Shown here piece by piece: positions 40,529 to 49,762 of a stretch of DNA of 64,000 nt. The notes below the pieces were generated by a model. That model was given only the letters and a program-made list of their open reading frames with translations. It made no database searches and was not told where the DNA came from. The stretch lies in contig NZ_CP099993.1 in NCBI RefSeq assembly GCF_024138125.1, forward strand, positions 2,728,001 to 2,792,000, written 5' to 3'. Within the stretch, counting starts at the first letter, position 1. The number at the start of each line of letters is the position of its first letter. Position numbers and translations under genes: made by a program. This DNA comes from Halorussus salilacus. Its GTDB lineage: Archaea; Halobacteriota; Halobacteria; Halobacteriales; Haladaptataceae.

Positions 40529-41073
40529 GTCCGGCGGTTGGGGACTGTCGGGTAAGGGACTGGCGGTCGGTGGTGGCCGTATTTAAACCGAGCGTTCTGG
40601 ACGACTCGGTCGGGCGTCCCGCGCGCGAGCGACGCCGGTCGCCCTACTTAATCGTCGGTGTTCAATTAGATTGGTTCAACTGAAGTCGATTCTGATTCGA
40701 GCCAACAGTTATATGTTCTCTCATCCCATCCATTAAATAGTATCGGTGGTAGCAACCCACGCGGTACGCGGTAACACCTACCAGAACCCGGTCACGTCCG
40801 TTCGATTCGGTCGCCCTCCGACGTGTAGTCGCCGTGATTAGGGTGTGGGGATGGCACGCACATGATCGGCCAGTACCAGGACGCCCCGTCGGTTCGCGGG
40901 GCCGCGCGGAAGACCGAGAAGGGGGACCTAGCACGCCCAGCGCCGGGCCCGCGTCCGAACGTCGACTCCGTCGGGCCGTTAGACCTTAGTGGCTGTACGG
41001 CTACCACATACTCCGACCGGCGAGTTCGGTCGTCCGCTTCTCTCGCCTCTCCCACCGAACAATACGTGATACA
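40529..41073 (+). promoter_or_regulatory. long leader/promoter region of the PrkA operon
   Basis: A 545-base gap before the first prkA gene. Candidate TATA boxes occur at ACTTAATC (about 40644), AGTTATATGT (about 40708) and ATTAAATAG (about 40733), some 340-430 bases before the start codon, with other AT-rich spots nearer. A 71-codon ORF (40862-41077) overlaps the prkA ATG by four bases but has no protein-like composition. Either a long untranslated leader or several promoters is implied, as expected for a stress operon. Confidence 0.5.
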
Positions 41074-43137
41074 ATGAGCGAAACACTGGAAGAACTCAGC
41101 CAGCGCTATCAGGAATCGATGCCCGAAGACCTCCGCGAGACCAAGTCGTTCGACTGGTACCTCGAAGAGGTGTACGAGGACCCGAAGGTCGCCCGCAACG
41201 CCCACCAGCGGGTCGCCGACATGTTCGACTACTACGGGACCGAGTACGACGAGGACGCCGGGGTCGTCGAGTACCTGCTCGCCTCCGAAGACCCGCTCCA
41301 CGACGGCGAGAACACCTTCTACGGCCACGAGATACACCGGGCCATCCACGAGTTCGTCAACAAGGTCAAGTCGGGCGCGCGCGGACTCGGCCCCCAGAAG
41401 CGCATCAAGCTCCTTCTCGGTCCCGTCGGGTCTGGCAAGTCCGACTTCGACCGGCAGGTCCGCACGTACTTCGAGGACTACACCCTCACCGAGGACGGGC
41501 GGATGTACACCTACCGGTGGACCAACCTCTGTGAGGTCGTCCACGATCAGGACCCCGCCGACGACACCGTCCGGTCGCCGATGAATCAGGACCCCCTCGT
41601 CCTGCTTCCGCTCGAACAGCGCCAGCGGGTCGTCGACGACCTCAACGAGAACCTCGACGCGCCCTACACCATCACCAACGAGCAATCGCTCGACCCCGCG
41701 TCGGCGTTCTACATGGACGAACTGCTGGCCCACTACGACGACGACATCCAGCAGGTCCTCGAAAACCACGTCGAGGTCATCCGGCTGACCGCCGACGAGA
41801 ACAAGCGCCAAGCGGTCGAGACGTTCGAACCCAAGGACAAGAAGAATCAGGACGAGACCGAACTGACCGGCGACGTGAACTACAGCAAGATCGCCATCTA
41901 CGGCGAGTCCGACCCGCGCGCGTTCGACTACTCGGGGGCGTTCTGCAACGCGAACCGGGGGATATTCTCGGGCGAGGAACTCCTCAAACTCCAGCGGGAG
42001 TTCCTGTACGACTTCCTCCACGCCACTCAGGAGCAGACCATCAAGCCCAAGAACAACCCCAGAATCGACATCGACCAGGTCATCGTCGGCCGGACGAACA
42101 TGCCCGAGTACCGCGACAAGAAGGGCGACGAGAAGATGGAGGCGTTCAACGACCGGACCAAGCGCATCGACTTCCCGTACGTCCTCGAATACGACGAGGA
42201 GGCCCAGATATACCGGAAGATGCTCGGGAACGCCGACGTGCCCGACGTTCACATCGAACCCCACACCCTCGAAATGGCCGGGCTCTTCGGCGTCCTGACC
42301 CGCATCGAGGAGCCCGATACCGAACTGGTCGACCTCCTCCAGAAGGCGAAGGCGTACAACGGCGAGATAAAGGACGGCGAGGACGTGGACGTCAAGAAGC
42401 TCCGCGAGGAGGGCGAGGAGACCGCAGACATCGGCGAGGGGATGGAGGGGGTCTCCGCGCGGTTCATCGGCGACGAGATCGCGGAGGCCATCATGAACTC
42501 CACCCACCGCGACAAGGGGTTCCTCAGCCCCCTCTCGGTGTTCAACCACTTCGAGGAGAACCTCGAAAATCACGGCTCCATCCCCGAGGAGAACTTCACG
42601 ACCTACTACCGCTACCTCGAGATGGTCCGCGAGGAGTACAAGGACCGCGCCATCGAGGACGTGCGCCACGCGCTGGCCTACGACATCGAGGAGATACAGC
42701 GCCAAGGCGAGAAGTACATGGACCACGTCATGGCGTACATCGACGACGACACCGTCGAAGACGAGCTCACGGGCCGCGAGCAGGAGCCCGACGAGAGCTT
42801 CCTCCGGGCGGTCGAGGAGAAGCTCGACATCCCCCGCGACCGCAAGGACGACTTCCGCCAGGAGGTCAGCAACTGGGTCAGCCGCCGCGCCCGCGAGGGG
42901 TCGCCGTTCGACCCGCAGGACAACGACCGCCTGCGCCGCGCGCTGGAGCGCAAGCTCTGGGAGGACAAGAAGCACAACATCAACTTCTCCGCGCTGGTGT
43001 CGGCCAACGAGATGGACGACGACGAGCAGAACGCCTGGATAGACGCGCTCATCGACCAGGGCTACTCGCGGGAGGGTGCCAAGGAGGTGCTCGAATTCGC
43101 CGGAGCCGAGGTCGCCCGCGCGGAGATGGAGGACTGA
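41074..43137 (+). CDS. prkA: PrkA-family serine kinase/AAA protein (first copy)
   Basis: A 687-residue protein: the N-terminal PrkA AAA domain has Walker A GPVGSGKS (116-123) and the PrkA-type regions AKSDFD / IFSGEELLKLQREFLYDFLHATQEQTIKPKNNPRIDID with the downstream VIVGRTNMPEYRDKKGDEKMEAFNDRTKRIDFPYVLEY. The C-terminal kinase-like domain is helical. E. coli YeaG and Bacillus PrkA are relatives, linked to stress and starvation. It starts a four-gene operon (two PrkA, YeaH-like, SpoVR). The stop is two bases before the next start. Confidence 0.92.
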   Translation: MSETLEELSQRYQESMPEDLRETKSFDWYLEEVYEDPKVARNAHQRVADMFDYYGTEYDEDAGVVEYLLASEDPLHDGENTFYGHEIHRAIHEFVNKVKSGARGLGPQKRIKLLLGPVGSGKSDFDRQVRTYFEDYTLTEDGRMYTYRWTNLCEVVHDQDPADDTVRSPMNQDPLVLLPLEQRQRVVDDLNENLDAPYTITNEQSLDPASAFYMDELLAHYDDDIQQVLENHVEVIRLTADENKRQAVETFEPKDKKNQDETELTGDVNYSKIAIYGESDPRAFDYSGAFCNANRGIFSGEELLKLQREFLYDFLHATQEQTIKPKNNPRIDIDQVIVGRTNMPEYRDKKGDEKMEAFNDRTKRIDFPYVLEYDEEAQIYRKMLGNADVPDVHIEPHTLEMAGLFGVLTRIEEPDTELVDLLQKAKAYNGEIKDGEDVDVKKLREEGEETADIGEGMEGVSARFIGDEIAEAIMNSTHRDKGFLSPLSVFNHFEENLENHGSIPEENFTTYYRYLEMVREEYKDRAIEDVRHALAYDIEEIQRQGEKYMDHVMAYIDDDTVEDELTGREQEPDESFLRAVEEKLDIPRDRKDDFRQEVSNWVSRRAREGSPFDPQDNDRLRRALERKLWEDKKHNINFSALVSANEMDDDEQNAWIDALIDQGYSREGAKEVLEFAGAEVARAEMED

Positions 43138-43139
43138 CC

Positions 43140-45533
43140 GTGTCGTCCGGCCACGACGACCGCTCGGGGACCGACGACCGCTCGGGGACCGACGACCGCA
43201 CGGGGACCGACGCCCGGAGCCGGTCGGGCGCGTCCGAATCGGACGCGCCCGACGGCGAGGCGTTCATCGCCGACGCCGACCGCGAACTCCGGGAGACCTA
43301 CGAGGAGCCCATGAGCCTCGCGGCGTTCGTCGAGGAGTCCTTCGAGAACCCGACCGTCGCCGCCCACGCCAGCAAGTACCTGCTCGACGCCATCGAGTCG
43401 ATGGGCACCCGGACGGTGGTCGAGGAGGGCGAGGAGAAGCAACGCTACCGCTTCTTCGACGACCCGCACAACGGCGGCGAACACGCCATCCTCGGCAACA
43501 CCGAGGTGCTGAACGCGTTCGTCGACGACCTGCGGTCCATCGCGGCCGAGCGCGGCAAGGGCGAGAAGATAATCTGGTTCGACGGCCCGACCGCAACGGG
43601 CAAGTCCGAGCTGAAGCGATGTCTCGTCAACGGTCTCCGGGAGTACTCGAAGACCGAGGAAGGTCGCCGATACACGATGGAGTGGAACGTCGCGAGCGCG
43701 ACCGAGGCCCGTAGCCTCTCGTACGGCGACGAGCGGGCCGCGGGCGACGAGGAGAACTGGTTCCCGAGTCCGGTCCAGTCGAACCCGCTGACGGTGTTCC
43801 CGTCCGAGGTCCGCGAGGAGATACTGAACGAGATAAACGCCCGACTCGACGACCACATCGACGTGACGGTCGAGGGACGGCTCGACCCCTTCAGCCGGGA
43901 GGCCTACGACTACCTCGAAGAGCGCTACCGCCGGACCGGCGAGGAGGACCTGTTCAGCGCGCTGACCGACCCGAGCCACCTCCGGGTGAAGAACTACGTG
44001 GTCGACGTGGGCCGGGGCATCGGCGTCCTCCACTCCGAGGACTCGGGGCCGCCCAAGGAGCGGCTCGTCGGGTCGTGGATGCGCGGGATGTTGCAGGAAC
44101 TCGATTCGCGCGGTCGCAAGAACCCGCAGGCGTTCAGCTACGACGGCGTCCTCTCGCAGGGCAACGGCCTGCTGACCGTGGTCGAGGACGCGGCCCAGCA
44201 CGCCGACCTGCTCCAGAAGCTGTTGAACGTCCCCGACGAGGGGACGGTGAAGCTCGACAAGGGCATCCAGATGGACATCGACACCCAGCTGGTCATCATC
44301 TCGAACCCCGACCTCGAAGCCCAGCTGAACCAGCACGCCGAGGCGGGCGGTGCCGACCCGCTGAAGGCGCTCAAGCGCCGACTCGACCGGCGGCGGTTCA
44401 AGTACCTCACCAATCTGAGCCTCGAAGCAGAGCTCATCCGCCGGGAGCTGACCAACGAGACCGACGTCTGGCAGGCCGACAGCTACGACGAACTCGAAGC
44501 CCTCATCCACGAACCGCTCTCCCTGCAGGTGCGCGACGACGACCACGACGTCTCTCGGCGCGAGCTCGCGCCCCACGCGGTCGAGGCCGCGGCGATGTAC
44601 AGCGTCGTGACGCGACTCGACGGCGAGGACGTGCCCGCGGGACTCGACCTCGTGGACAAGGCCCTGCTGTTCGACCGGGGCTACCTGTTCGACGGCGACG
44701 ACCGCCTCGACAAGGACGACTTCGAGTTCGACGACGACGCCGACGACGGCGACCAGGGCATCCCGGTGACCTACACGCGGGACGTGATCGCCGACCTGCT
44801 CAACGAGGACAGCGACCGCCACCACTCCGACCACGCCGTCGAGGAGGTCCTCATGCCACGGGACATCCTCAACGCGATGGCCGAGCGCCTGAGCGGCGCG
44901 CCGGTGTTCTCGACCGCCGAGCGCACCGAGTACGAGAACCGGCTCGTCCCCGTGAAGAACTACGTGTTCCAGCAACAGGAGGAGGACGTTCTCGACGCGA
45001 TGATGGCCGACAAGCGCGTCGACGAGGCGACCGTCGAGGAGTACGTCGAGCACGTCTACGCGTGGGCGACCGACGAACCGGTCGAGAACGACCGGGGCGA
45101 GCGGGTCGAGCCCGACGCGCTCAAGATGAAGGTGTTCGAGACCGAGCACCTCGGCCGGTTCTCGCCCGAAGGGTACGGCCCCGACCACGGGCCCGCCCCC
45201 GCGGTCGAGGAGTTCCGTCGCAACAAGGTCATCACCGCGCTGAACCGCCACGCGTGGGAGAACCGCAACGAGGACTTTCAGGTCGGCGACATCGACCCCA
45301 AGGAGATACCCATCATCAAGACCGTGCTCGCGAACTACGACTGGGACGACGTGCGCCGGGTGTACGAGGACTTCGACCCCTCCCAGTGGTCGGACCCGCC
45401 CAGCGACACCGAGACGGCCGCGGTCAAGGCCGAGACGATAGCGAACATGGTCGAGCTGTTCGGGTACACCGAGGCCTCGGCGGAACTGACCAGCCAACAC
45501 GTCATGAGTCAGGTGAGCTACAAATGGGACTGA
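43140..45533 (+). CDS. PrkA-family serine kinase/AAA protein (second copy)
   Basis: A 797-residue paralogue of the upstream PrkA. It starts at GTG 43140. Its first 45 residues are low complexity (DRSGTDDRSGTDDRTGTD), encoded by direct repeats and a palindrome (43223-43253). Walker A GPTATGKS is at 149-156. LLQKLLNVPDEGTVKLDKGIQMDIDTQLVIISNPDLEAQLNQHAEAGG and the ensuing RRRFKYLTNL resemble the arginine-rich end of the AAA part, and a long C-terminal domain follows. Duplicate PrkA genes in tandem are usual in haloarchaea; specific partner functions are unknown. Confidence 0.9.
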   Translation: MSSGHDDRSGTDDRSGTDDRTGTDARSRSGASESDAPDGEAFIADADRELRETYEEPMSLAAFVEESFENPTVAAHASKYLLDAIESMGTRTVVEEGEEKQRYRFFDDPHNGGEHAILGNTEVLNAFVDDLRSIAAERGKGEKIIWFDGPTATGKSELKRCLVNGLREYSKTEEGRRYTMEWNVASATEARSLSYGDERAAGDEENWFPSPVQSNPLTVFPSEVREEILNEINARLDDHIDVTVEGRLDPFSREAYDYLEERYRRTGEEDLFSALTDPSHLRVKNYVVDVGRGIGVLHSEDSGPPKERLVGSWMRGMLQELDSRGRKNPQAFSYDGVLSQGNGLLTVVEDAAQHADLLQKLLNVPDEGTVKLDKGIQMDIDTQLVIISNPDLEAQLNQHAEAGGADPLKALKRRLDRRRFKYLTNLSLEAELIRRELTNETDVWQADSYDELEALIHEPLSLQVRDDDHDVSRRELAPHAVEAAAMYSVVTRLDGEDVPAGLDLVDKALLFDRGYLFDGDDRLDKDDFEFDDDADDGDQGIPVTYTRDVIADLLNEDSDRHHSDHAVEEVLMPRDILNAMAERLSGAPVFSTAERTEYENRLVPVKNYVFQQQEEDVLDAMMADKRVDEATVEEYVEHVYAWATDEPVENDRGERVEPDALKMKVFETEHLGRFSPEGYGPDHGPAPAVEEFRRNKVITALNRHAWENRNEDFQVGDIDPKEIPIIKTVLANYDWDDVRRVYEDFDPSQWSDPPSDTETAAVKAETIANMVELFGYTEASAELTSQHVMSQVSYKWD

Positions 45534-45619
45534 ACCGAGACCGGCCGAACGGAGACCGGCCGTGCGGGCCGCCCGCGGGCGGCCCGCACGGCGAGCGAGG
45601 TGAACCGAAATGGGACTGA
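45522..45619 (+). repeat. 86-bp spacing direct repeat with hairpin at the prkA2-yeaH junction
   Basis: AAATGGGACTGA occurs at 45522-45533 (the end of PrkA2, KWD-stop) and again at 45608-45619 (the start of the YeaH gene, MGL). The 86-base step holds GACCGGCCG twice and a perfect palindrome with arms GTGCGGGCCGCCCG (about 45563-45590). If one repeat plus the insert is removed, prkA2 and yeaH would overlap by ten bases in the ATGGGACTGA. Confidence 0.75.
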
Positions 45620-46923
45620 GAGAGGACCTCGAACGCTACCGGGAGGTCGGCGAGCAGAAACGCCAGGACCTCGCCGACTTCATCCAGTACGGCGACCTCG
45701 GCCAGAGCCTGCCCGACGAGATACAGATTCCCATCAAGATCGTGGACCTGCCCGAGTTCGCCTACGACCGACGTGACCGAGGGGGTATCGGGCAGGGCGA
45801 CCCCGACGTGGGCGACCCCGTTGGCCAGCCCCAGCCACAGCCCGGCGACGACGGCGACGAGGGAGACGAACCCGGCGAGGAGGGCGGCGACCACGACTAC
45901 TACGAGATGGACCCCGAGGAGTTCGCCGAGGAACTCGACGACGAACTCGGCCTCGACCTCGAACCCAAGGGCAAGGAGGTCGTCGAGGAGACGGAGGGCG
46001 AGTTCACCGACATGACCCGCACCGGCCCGGACTCGACGCTCGACTTCGAGCGGATGTTCAAGGAGGGGCTGAAGCGGAAGCTCGCGATGGACTTCGACCC
46101 CGACTACGTGCGGGAGGCGCTGAAGGTCGAGGGGTGGGGTCCAGAGCGCGCCTTCGAGTGGGCACGGGACGAGAACATCAACGTCTCGAAGCACTGGCTC
46201 GACGAGCAGTACGACGCCATCCCCGAAGACGAGCGCACGAAGTGGGCCACCATCGAGGAGATGCAGGAGAGCTCGACCCAACGGAGCGCCGCCCAGAAGA
46301 TACGCGAGGAGGGGATACGCCACGTCCCCTTCCGGAAGGAGGACGAGCGCTACCGCTACCCCGAGATAATCGAGGAGCGCGAGAAGAACGTCGTGGTGGT
46401 CAACATCCGCGACGTGTCGGGGTCGATGCGCGAGAAGAAGCGCGAACTGGTCGAGCGGACGTTCACGCCGCTGGACTGGTACCTCACCGGCAAGTACGAC
46501 AACGCCGAGTTCGTCTACATCGCCCACGACGCCGAGGCGTGGGAGGTCGAGCGCGAGGAGTTCTTCGGCATCCGGTCGGGGGGCGGCACCAAGATATCGT
46601 CGGCGTACGAACTCACGGCCGCGATTCTCGACGAGCGGTACCCGTGGACCGAGTGGAACCGCTACGTGTTCGCGGCGGGCGACAGCGAGAACTCCCGCAA
46701 CGACACCAGCGAGAACGTCATCCCGCTGATGGAGGAGATTCCGGCGAACCTCCACGCGTACGTCGAGACCCAACCCGACGGGAAGGCCATCAACGCGACC
46801 CACGCCGAGGAGGTCGGCGAGCACTTCGGCGACTCCGAGGCGGTGGCGGTCAGCTACGTCAACGGCCCGGGGGACGTGACCGACGCCATCTACGAAATCC
46901 TGAGCACGGAGGCCGAATCATGA
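45610..46923 (+). CDS. YeaH/YhbH-family protein (UPF0229, vWA-like)
   Basis: A 437-residue protein with an N-terminal linker rich in Gly/Asp (about 60-95), a central region and a C-terminal vWA-like part. It has [17 protein letters not shown] (268-284, where DVSGS is a MIDAS-type site), the later [16 protein letters not shown] and [19 protein letters not shown]0229 is encoded with PrkA and SpoVR in many bacteria and archaea and is thought to be a substrate or partner of the PrkA kinases. Its stop overlaps the spoVR start (ATGA). Confidence 0.92.
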   Translation: MGLREDLERYREVGEQKRQDLADFIQYGDLGQSLPDEIQIPIKIVDLPEFAYDRRDRGGIGQGDPDVGDPVGQPQPQPGDDGDEGDEPGEEGGDHDYYEMDPEEFAEELDDELGLDLEPKGKEVVEETEGEFTDMTRTGPDSTLDFERMFKEGLKRKLAMDFDPDYVREALKVEGWGPERAFEWARDENINVSKHWLDEQYDAIPEDERTKWATIEEMQESSTQRSAAQKIREEGIRHVPFRKEDERYRYPEIIEEREKNVVVVNIRDVSGSMREKKRELVERTFTPLDWYLTGKYDNAEFVYIAHDAEAWEVEREEFFGIRSGGGTKISSAYELTAAILDERYPWTEWNRYVFAAGDSENSRNDTSENVIPLMEEIPANLHAYVETQPDGKAINATHAEEVGEHFGDSEAVAVSYVNGPGDVTDAIYEILSTEAES

Positions 46924-48899
46924 CGAACAGACCCCGAACCCGGAAGGCGGCCGAACAGCTCCACGAACCCGTCGCGGAGGCGCGAAACCTCGCGAAGAAG
47001 CTCGGACTCGACCCCTACCGGGTCAACTACTGGATCGTCGACTACGACGAAATGAACGAGCTCATCGCGTACAACGGCTTCCAGGAGCGCTATCCCCACT
47101 GGCGGTGGGGGATGCAGTACGACCGCCAGCAGAAGCAGGGCCAGTACACCGGCGGGAAGGCGTTCGAGATCGTCATCAACGACGACCCCTCCCACGCCTT
47201 CCTCCAGGAGTCGAACGCCGTGGCCGACCAGAAGGCGGTCATCACCCACGTCGAGGCCCACTCGGACTTCTTCGCCAACAACGAGTGGTACGGGATGTTC
47301 GCCGACGACCTCGACGCCGCCGCGATGCTGGCGCGTCACGCCGACCGCATCGAGGGCTACATGGCCGACCCCGACATCGACCGCGAGGCGGTCGAGCGGT
47401 GGATAGACAGCGTGCTGTGTCTGGAGGACAACATCGACCAGCACCAGCCGTTCAAGCGCCAGTTCGAGCGCGCCGACGACGGCGAGGACGACGAGGCCGA
47501 CCTCGCCGAGAAGCTCGAAGGGATGGACCTGAGCGAAGAGGTCGTCGAGCAGGTGTTCGACGACGAGTGGCTCGACGCACAGGAGGAGACCCCGACCGAC
47601 CTCGACGACCCCGAGAAGGACGTGCTCGCGTTCCTGCGCGAACACGGCAAGGCGTTCGACGACGAGACCGAGAAGGCGGTCGAGATGGCCGAGTGGCAAA
47701 AGGAGACACTGGAGATGCTCCGAGCCGAGTCGTACTACTTCGCGGCCCAGAAGTCCACGAAGGTGATGAACGAGGGGTGGGCCGCCTTTTGGGAGTCGAT
47801 GATGATGGGCGAGGAGTCGTTCGCGGGCGACGACGAGTTCCTCCAGTACGCCGACCACCAAGCCCGCGTGCTCAACTCACCCGGCCTCAACCCCTACAAG
47901 CTCGGCAAGGAGCTGTGGGAGTACATAGAGAACACCGAGAACCGCCGAGAGGTCGTCAGGAAGCTCCTCCGGGTCGACGGAATCTCGTGGCGCAACTTCC
48001 ACGATACCGTCGACTTCGACCGCGTGCAGGACCTGCTCGCGCCCGACCCCGCCCTCGACGGCATCACCGCCGAGACACTCGACGGCCTCGACCCGGACTC
48101 CCGGAAGGTCGATTCGGAGGCGCTGGAGGCCGCGAAGGACGGCGAAATCGACGCGGAGCGCTACCCGTGGAAGGTGCTGACCTACGAGGGACTCGCCGAG
48201 CGCCACTTCTCGCTGTGCAAGCCCCAGAACCGCGGATTCGTGCGCTCGATATCCCAGACCGACCTCGAACAGTACTCGCGGTACATCGTCGACGACGCCC
48301 GCTACGGCTCGGTCGAGGAGGCGCTCGCCGAGGTCGCGTACACCACCGGCTGGGACAAGATGCGCGAGATACGCGAGAGCCACAACGACGTGACCTTCCT
48401 CGACGGCTACCTCACCCAGGAGTTCGTGACCGACAACGAGTACTTCACCTACGAGTTCAGTCGGACGACCGGCGACTACCGGGTCGCCAGCACCGACTAC
48501 GAGGACGTGAAGAAGAAGCTGATGCTCCAGTTCACCAACTTCGGCAAGCCGACCGTGGCGGTGTACGACGGCAACTACAACAACCGCAACGAACTGTTGC
48601 TCGGCCACCACTACAACGGCGTGATGCTCGACGTCGAACAGGCAAAGCGCACCCTCGAACGGGTGTTCGACCTCTGGGGCCGCCCCGTCAACCTCAAGAC
48701 CATCGTGAAGGAGGTCGACGACCGCGACGCCGAGATCGCCAGACGGCGCGACCGCGAACCCGACCCCGACGAGCAGGGCAAGCTCCTGCGCTACGACGGC
48801 GAGAAGTTCACCATGGAGGACCTCGCGTGGAGCGAGGTCGAGGACATCGCGGCGACCGAAGTGGACTACGACACCAAGCCCGAGGAGTGGCTGGCGTAG
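46920..48899 (+). CDS. spoVR: SpoVR-family protein
   Basis: A 659-residue cytoplasmic protein of the SpoVR/YcgB family, which in bacteria affects spore cortex or stress responses. The N-terminal core is [74 protein letters not shown], conserved in the family (given here in pieces), with the His/Asp-rich [14 protein letters not shown]. No catalytic role is proven. ATG 46920 overlaps the YeaH stop. It ends the operon, and a 17-bp-arm hairpin follows. Confidence 0.94.
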   Translation: MTNRPRTRKAAEQLHEPVAEARNLAKKLGLDPYRVNYWIVDYDEMNELIAYNGFQERYPHWRWGMQYDRQQKQGQYTGGKAFEIVINDDPSHAFLQESNAVADQKAVITHVEAHSDFFANNEWYGMFADDLDAAAMLARHADRIEGYMADPDIDREAVERWIDSVLCLEDNIDQHQPFKRQFERADDGEDDEADLAEKLEGMDLSEEVVEQVFDDEWLDAQEETPTDLDDPEKDVLAFLREHGKAFDDETEKAVEMAEWQKETLEMLRAESYYFAAQKSTKVMNEGWAAFWESMMMGEESFAGDDEFLQYADHQARVLNSPGLNPYKLGKELWEYIENTENRREVVRKLLRVDGISWRNFHDTVDFDRVQDLLAPDPALDGITAETLDGLDPDSRKVDSEALEAAKDGEIDAERYPWKVLTYEGLAERHFSLCKPQNRGFVRSISQTDLEQYSRYIVDDARYGSVEEALAEVAYTTGWDKMREIRESHNDVTFLDGYLTQEFVTDNEYFTYEFSRTTGDYRVASTDYEDVKKKLMLQFTNFGKPTVAVYDGNYNNRNELLLGHHYNGVMLDVEQAKRTLERVFDLWGRPVNLKTIVKEVDDRDAEIARRRDREPDPDEQGKLLRYDGEKFTMEDLAWSEVEDIAATEVDYDTKPEEWLA

Positions 48900-48909
48900 G
48901 ACTCCGCTC

Positions 48910-48944
48910 GCGGAATCGCGCGTCCGTCGGACGCGCGATTCCGC
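48910..48944 (+). terminator. hairpin after the PrkA-SpoVR operon
   Basis: Arms GCGGAATCGCGCGTCCG and exact complement around one T (17-bp stem), 10 bases after the spoVR stop. It could help end transcription; no T-run follows, so it is not a standard archaeal terminator. It also fits the general palindrome pattern of this window. Confidence 0.45.
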
Positions 48945-49028
48945 AGTTGCGGTTCCGTCGCGGATACGGGAACTACCCGAGATTGGTGGGAAAACTTTAG
49001 GATATTCCCGCCAAATACCGAACACGTC

Positions 49029-49295
49029 ATGTCAAAATCGACCGACGAACGCGGGCGGATTTACCTCCCGAAGGACGTCCGAGAGCGGTTCGGCGACCGG
49101 TATCGCATCGTCGAACTCCCGAGCCACGTCGCGCTGTTCCCCGTCGACGAGGACCCAATCGAGGGGCTTCGAGACGCGGTCGGTGACGCCTTCGAAGGGG
49201 AAGACGCGGCCGACCTGAAGCGGGAGGCGCGCGAGGCCATCTCCCGAGAGATCGGCGAAGAGGCTGAGAATCTGTCGGGTGAGAGCGAGGACTGA
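49029..49295 (+). CDS. vapB: AbrB/SpoVT-type antitoxin
   Basis: An 88-residue protein: the DNA-binding swapped-hairpin barrel DERGRIYLPKDVRERFGDRYRIVELPSHVALFP (about 7-39), followed by an acidic helical tail (PIEGLRDAVGDAFEGEDAADLKREAREAISREIGEEAENL) that would wrap the toxin. The stop is 3 bases before the PIN toxin GTG. Promoter boxes TTAGGATATTC lie about 25-35 bases upstream. Typical VapB of a type II module. Confidence 0.88.
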   Translation: MSKSTDERGRIYLPKDVRERFGDRYRIVELPSHVALFPVDEDPIEGLRDAVGDAFEGEDAADLKREAREAISREIGEEAENLSGESED

Positions 49296-49298
49296 CCC

Positions 49299-49700
49299 GT
49301 GTACGTCGAAACCGACTTCCTCACCGCCCTCGTGAAGGACGACGACTGGCTCCGCGAACCCGCGCTTCGCGCGCTCGAAGAGCGCGACGACATCCACACG
49401 TCCATCCTCGCGTACGCCGAGGTACTGGTGCTGTTCTACGACCGCGAGACCGCGGAGTACGACATCGACCCACCGCGGGCGATTTCGAACCTCCTGGAAC
49501 TCGTTCCGGTCGTCCCGGAAGCACACGAGGACGCCGTGCTGGCCGCCGCGGCTTTCCTCGACGAGTACGAGATGACCCCGTTCGACGCGCTCCACGCCGG
49601 AATCGTTACCACCGGCGAGGACCGGGTGCTGTCGAGTGAGCGTGACTACGACAGTATCGGTCTCGAACGCGTTCCGTTGGAGTCCGAGACCGCCGAGTGA
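49299..49700 (+). CDS. vapC: PIN-domain RNase toxin
   Basis: A 133-residue PIN ribonuclease. The acidic catalytic residues are all there: D6 in YVETDFLTALV, E41 in AYAEVLVLFYD, D96 in TPFDALHAGIV and D116 in LSSERDYDSIG. VapC toxins cleave tRNA or rRNA; the target is unknown. GTG start 49299, with only 3 bases after vapB, which fits translational coupling. Confidence 0.88.
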   Translation: MYVETDFLTALVKDDDWLREPALRALEERDDIHTSILAYAEVLVLFYDRETAEYDIDPPRAISNLLELVPVVPEAHEDAVLAAAAFLDEYEMTPFDALHAGIVTTGEDRVLSSERDYDSIGLERVPLESETAE

Positions 49701-49762
49701 CGAGTCGCCACGACACGTCACGAGGGGGTCGAACCGGGACTTCCGCCTTTCGACTCCGCGAC

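Noticed and set aside
40862..41077. 71-codon ORF overlapping the first prkA start by ATGA
   Set aside because: Composition is not protein-like and it begins far from any promoter-like start; treated as part of the leader.
40792..42975. 727-codon minus-strand ORF over the first prkA
   Set aside because: Shadow; Leu/Val/Asp repeats typical of antisense to acidic helical proteins.
43062..45500. 812-codon minus-strand ORF over the second prkA
   Set aside because: Shadow, same reason.
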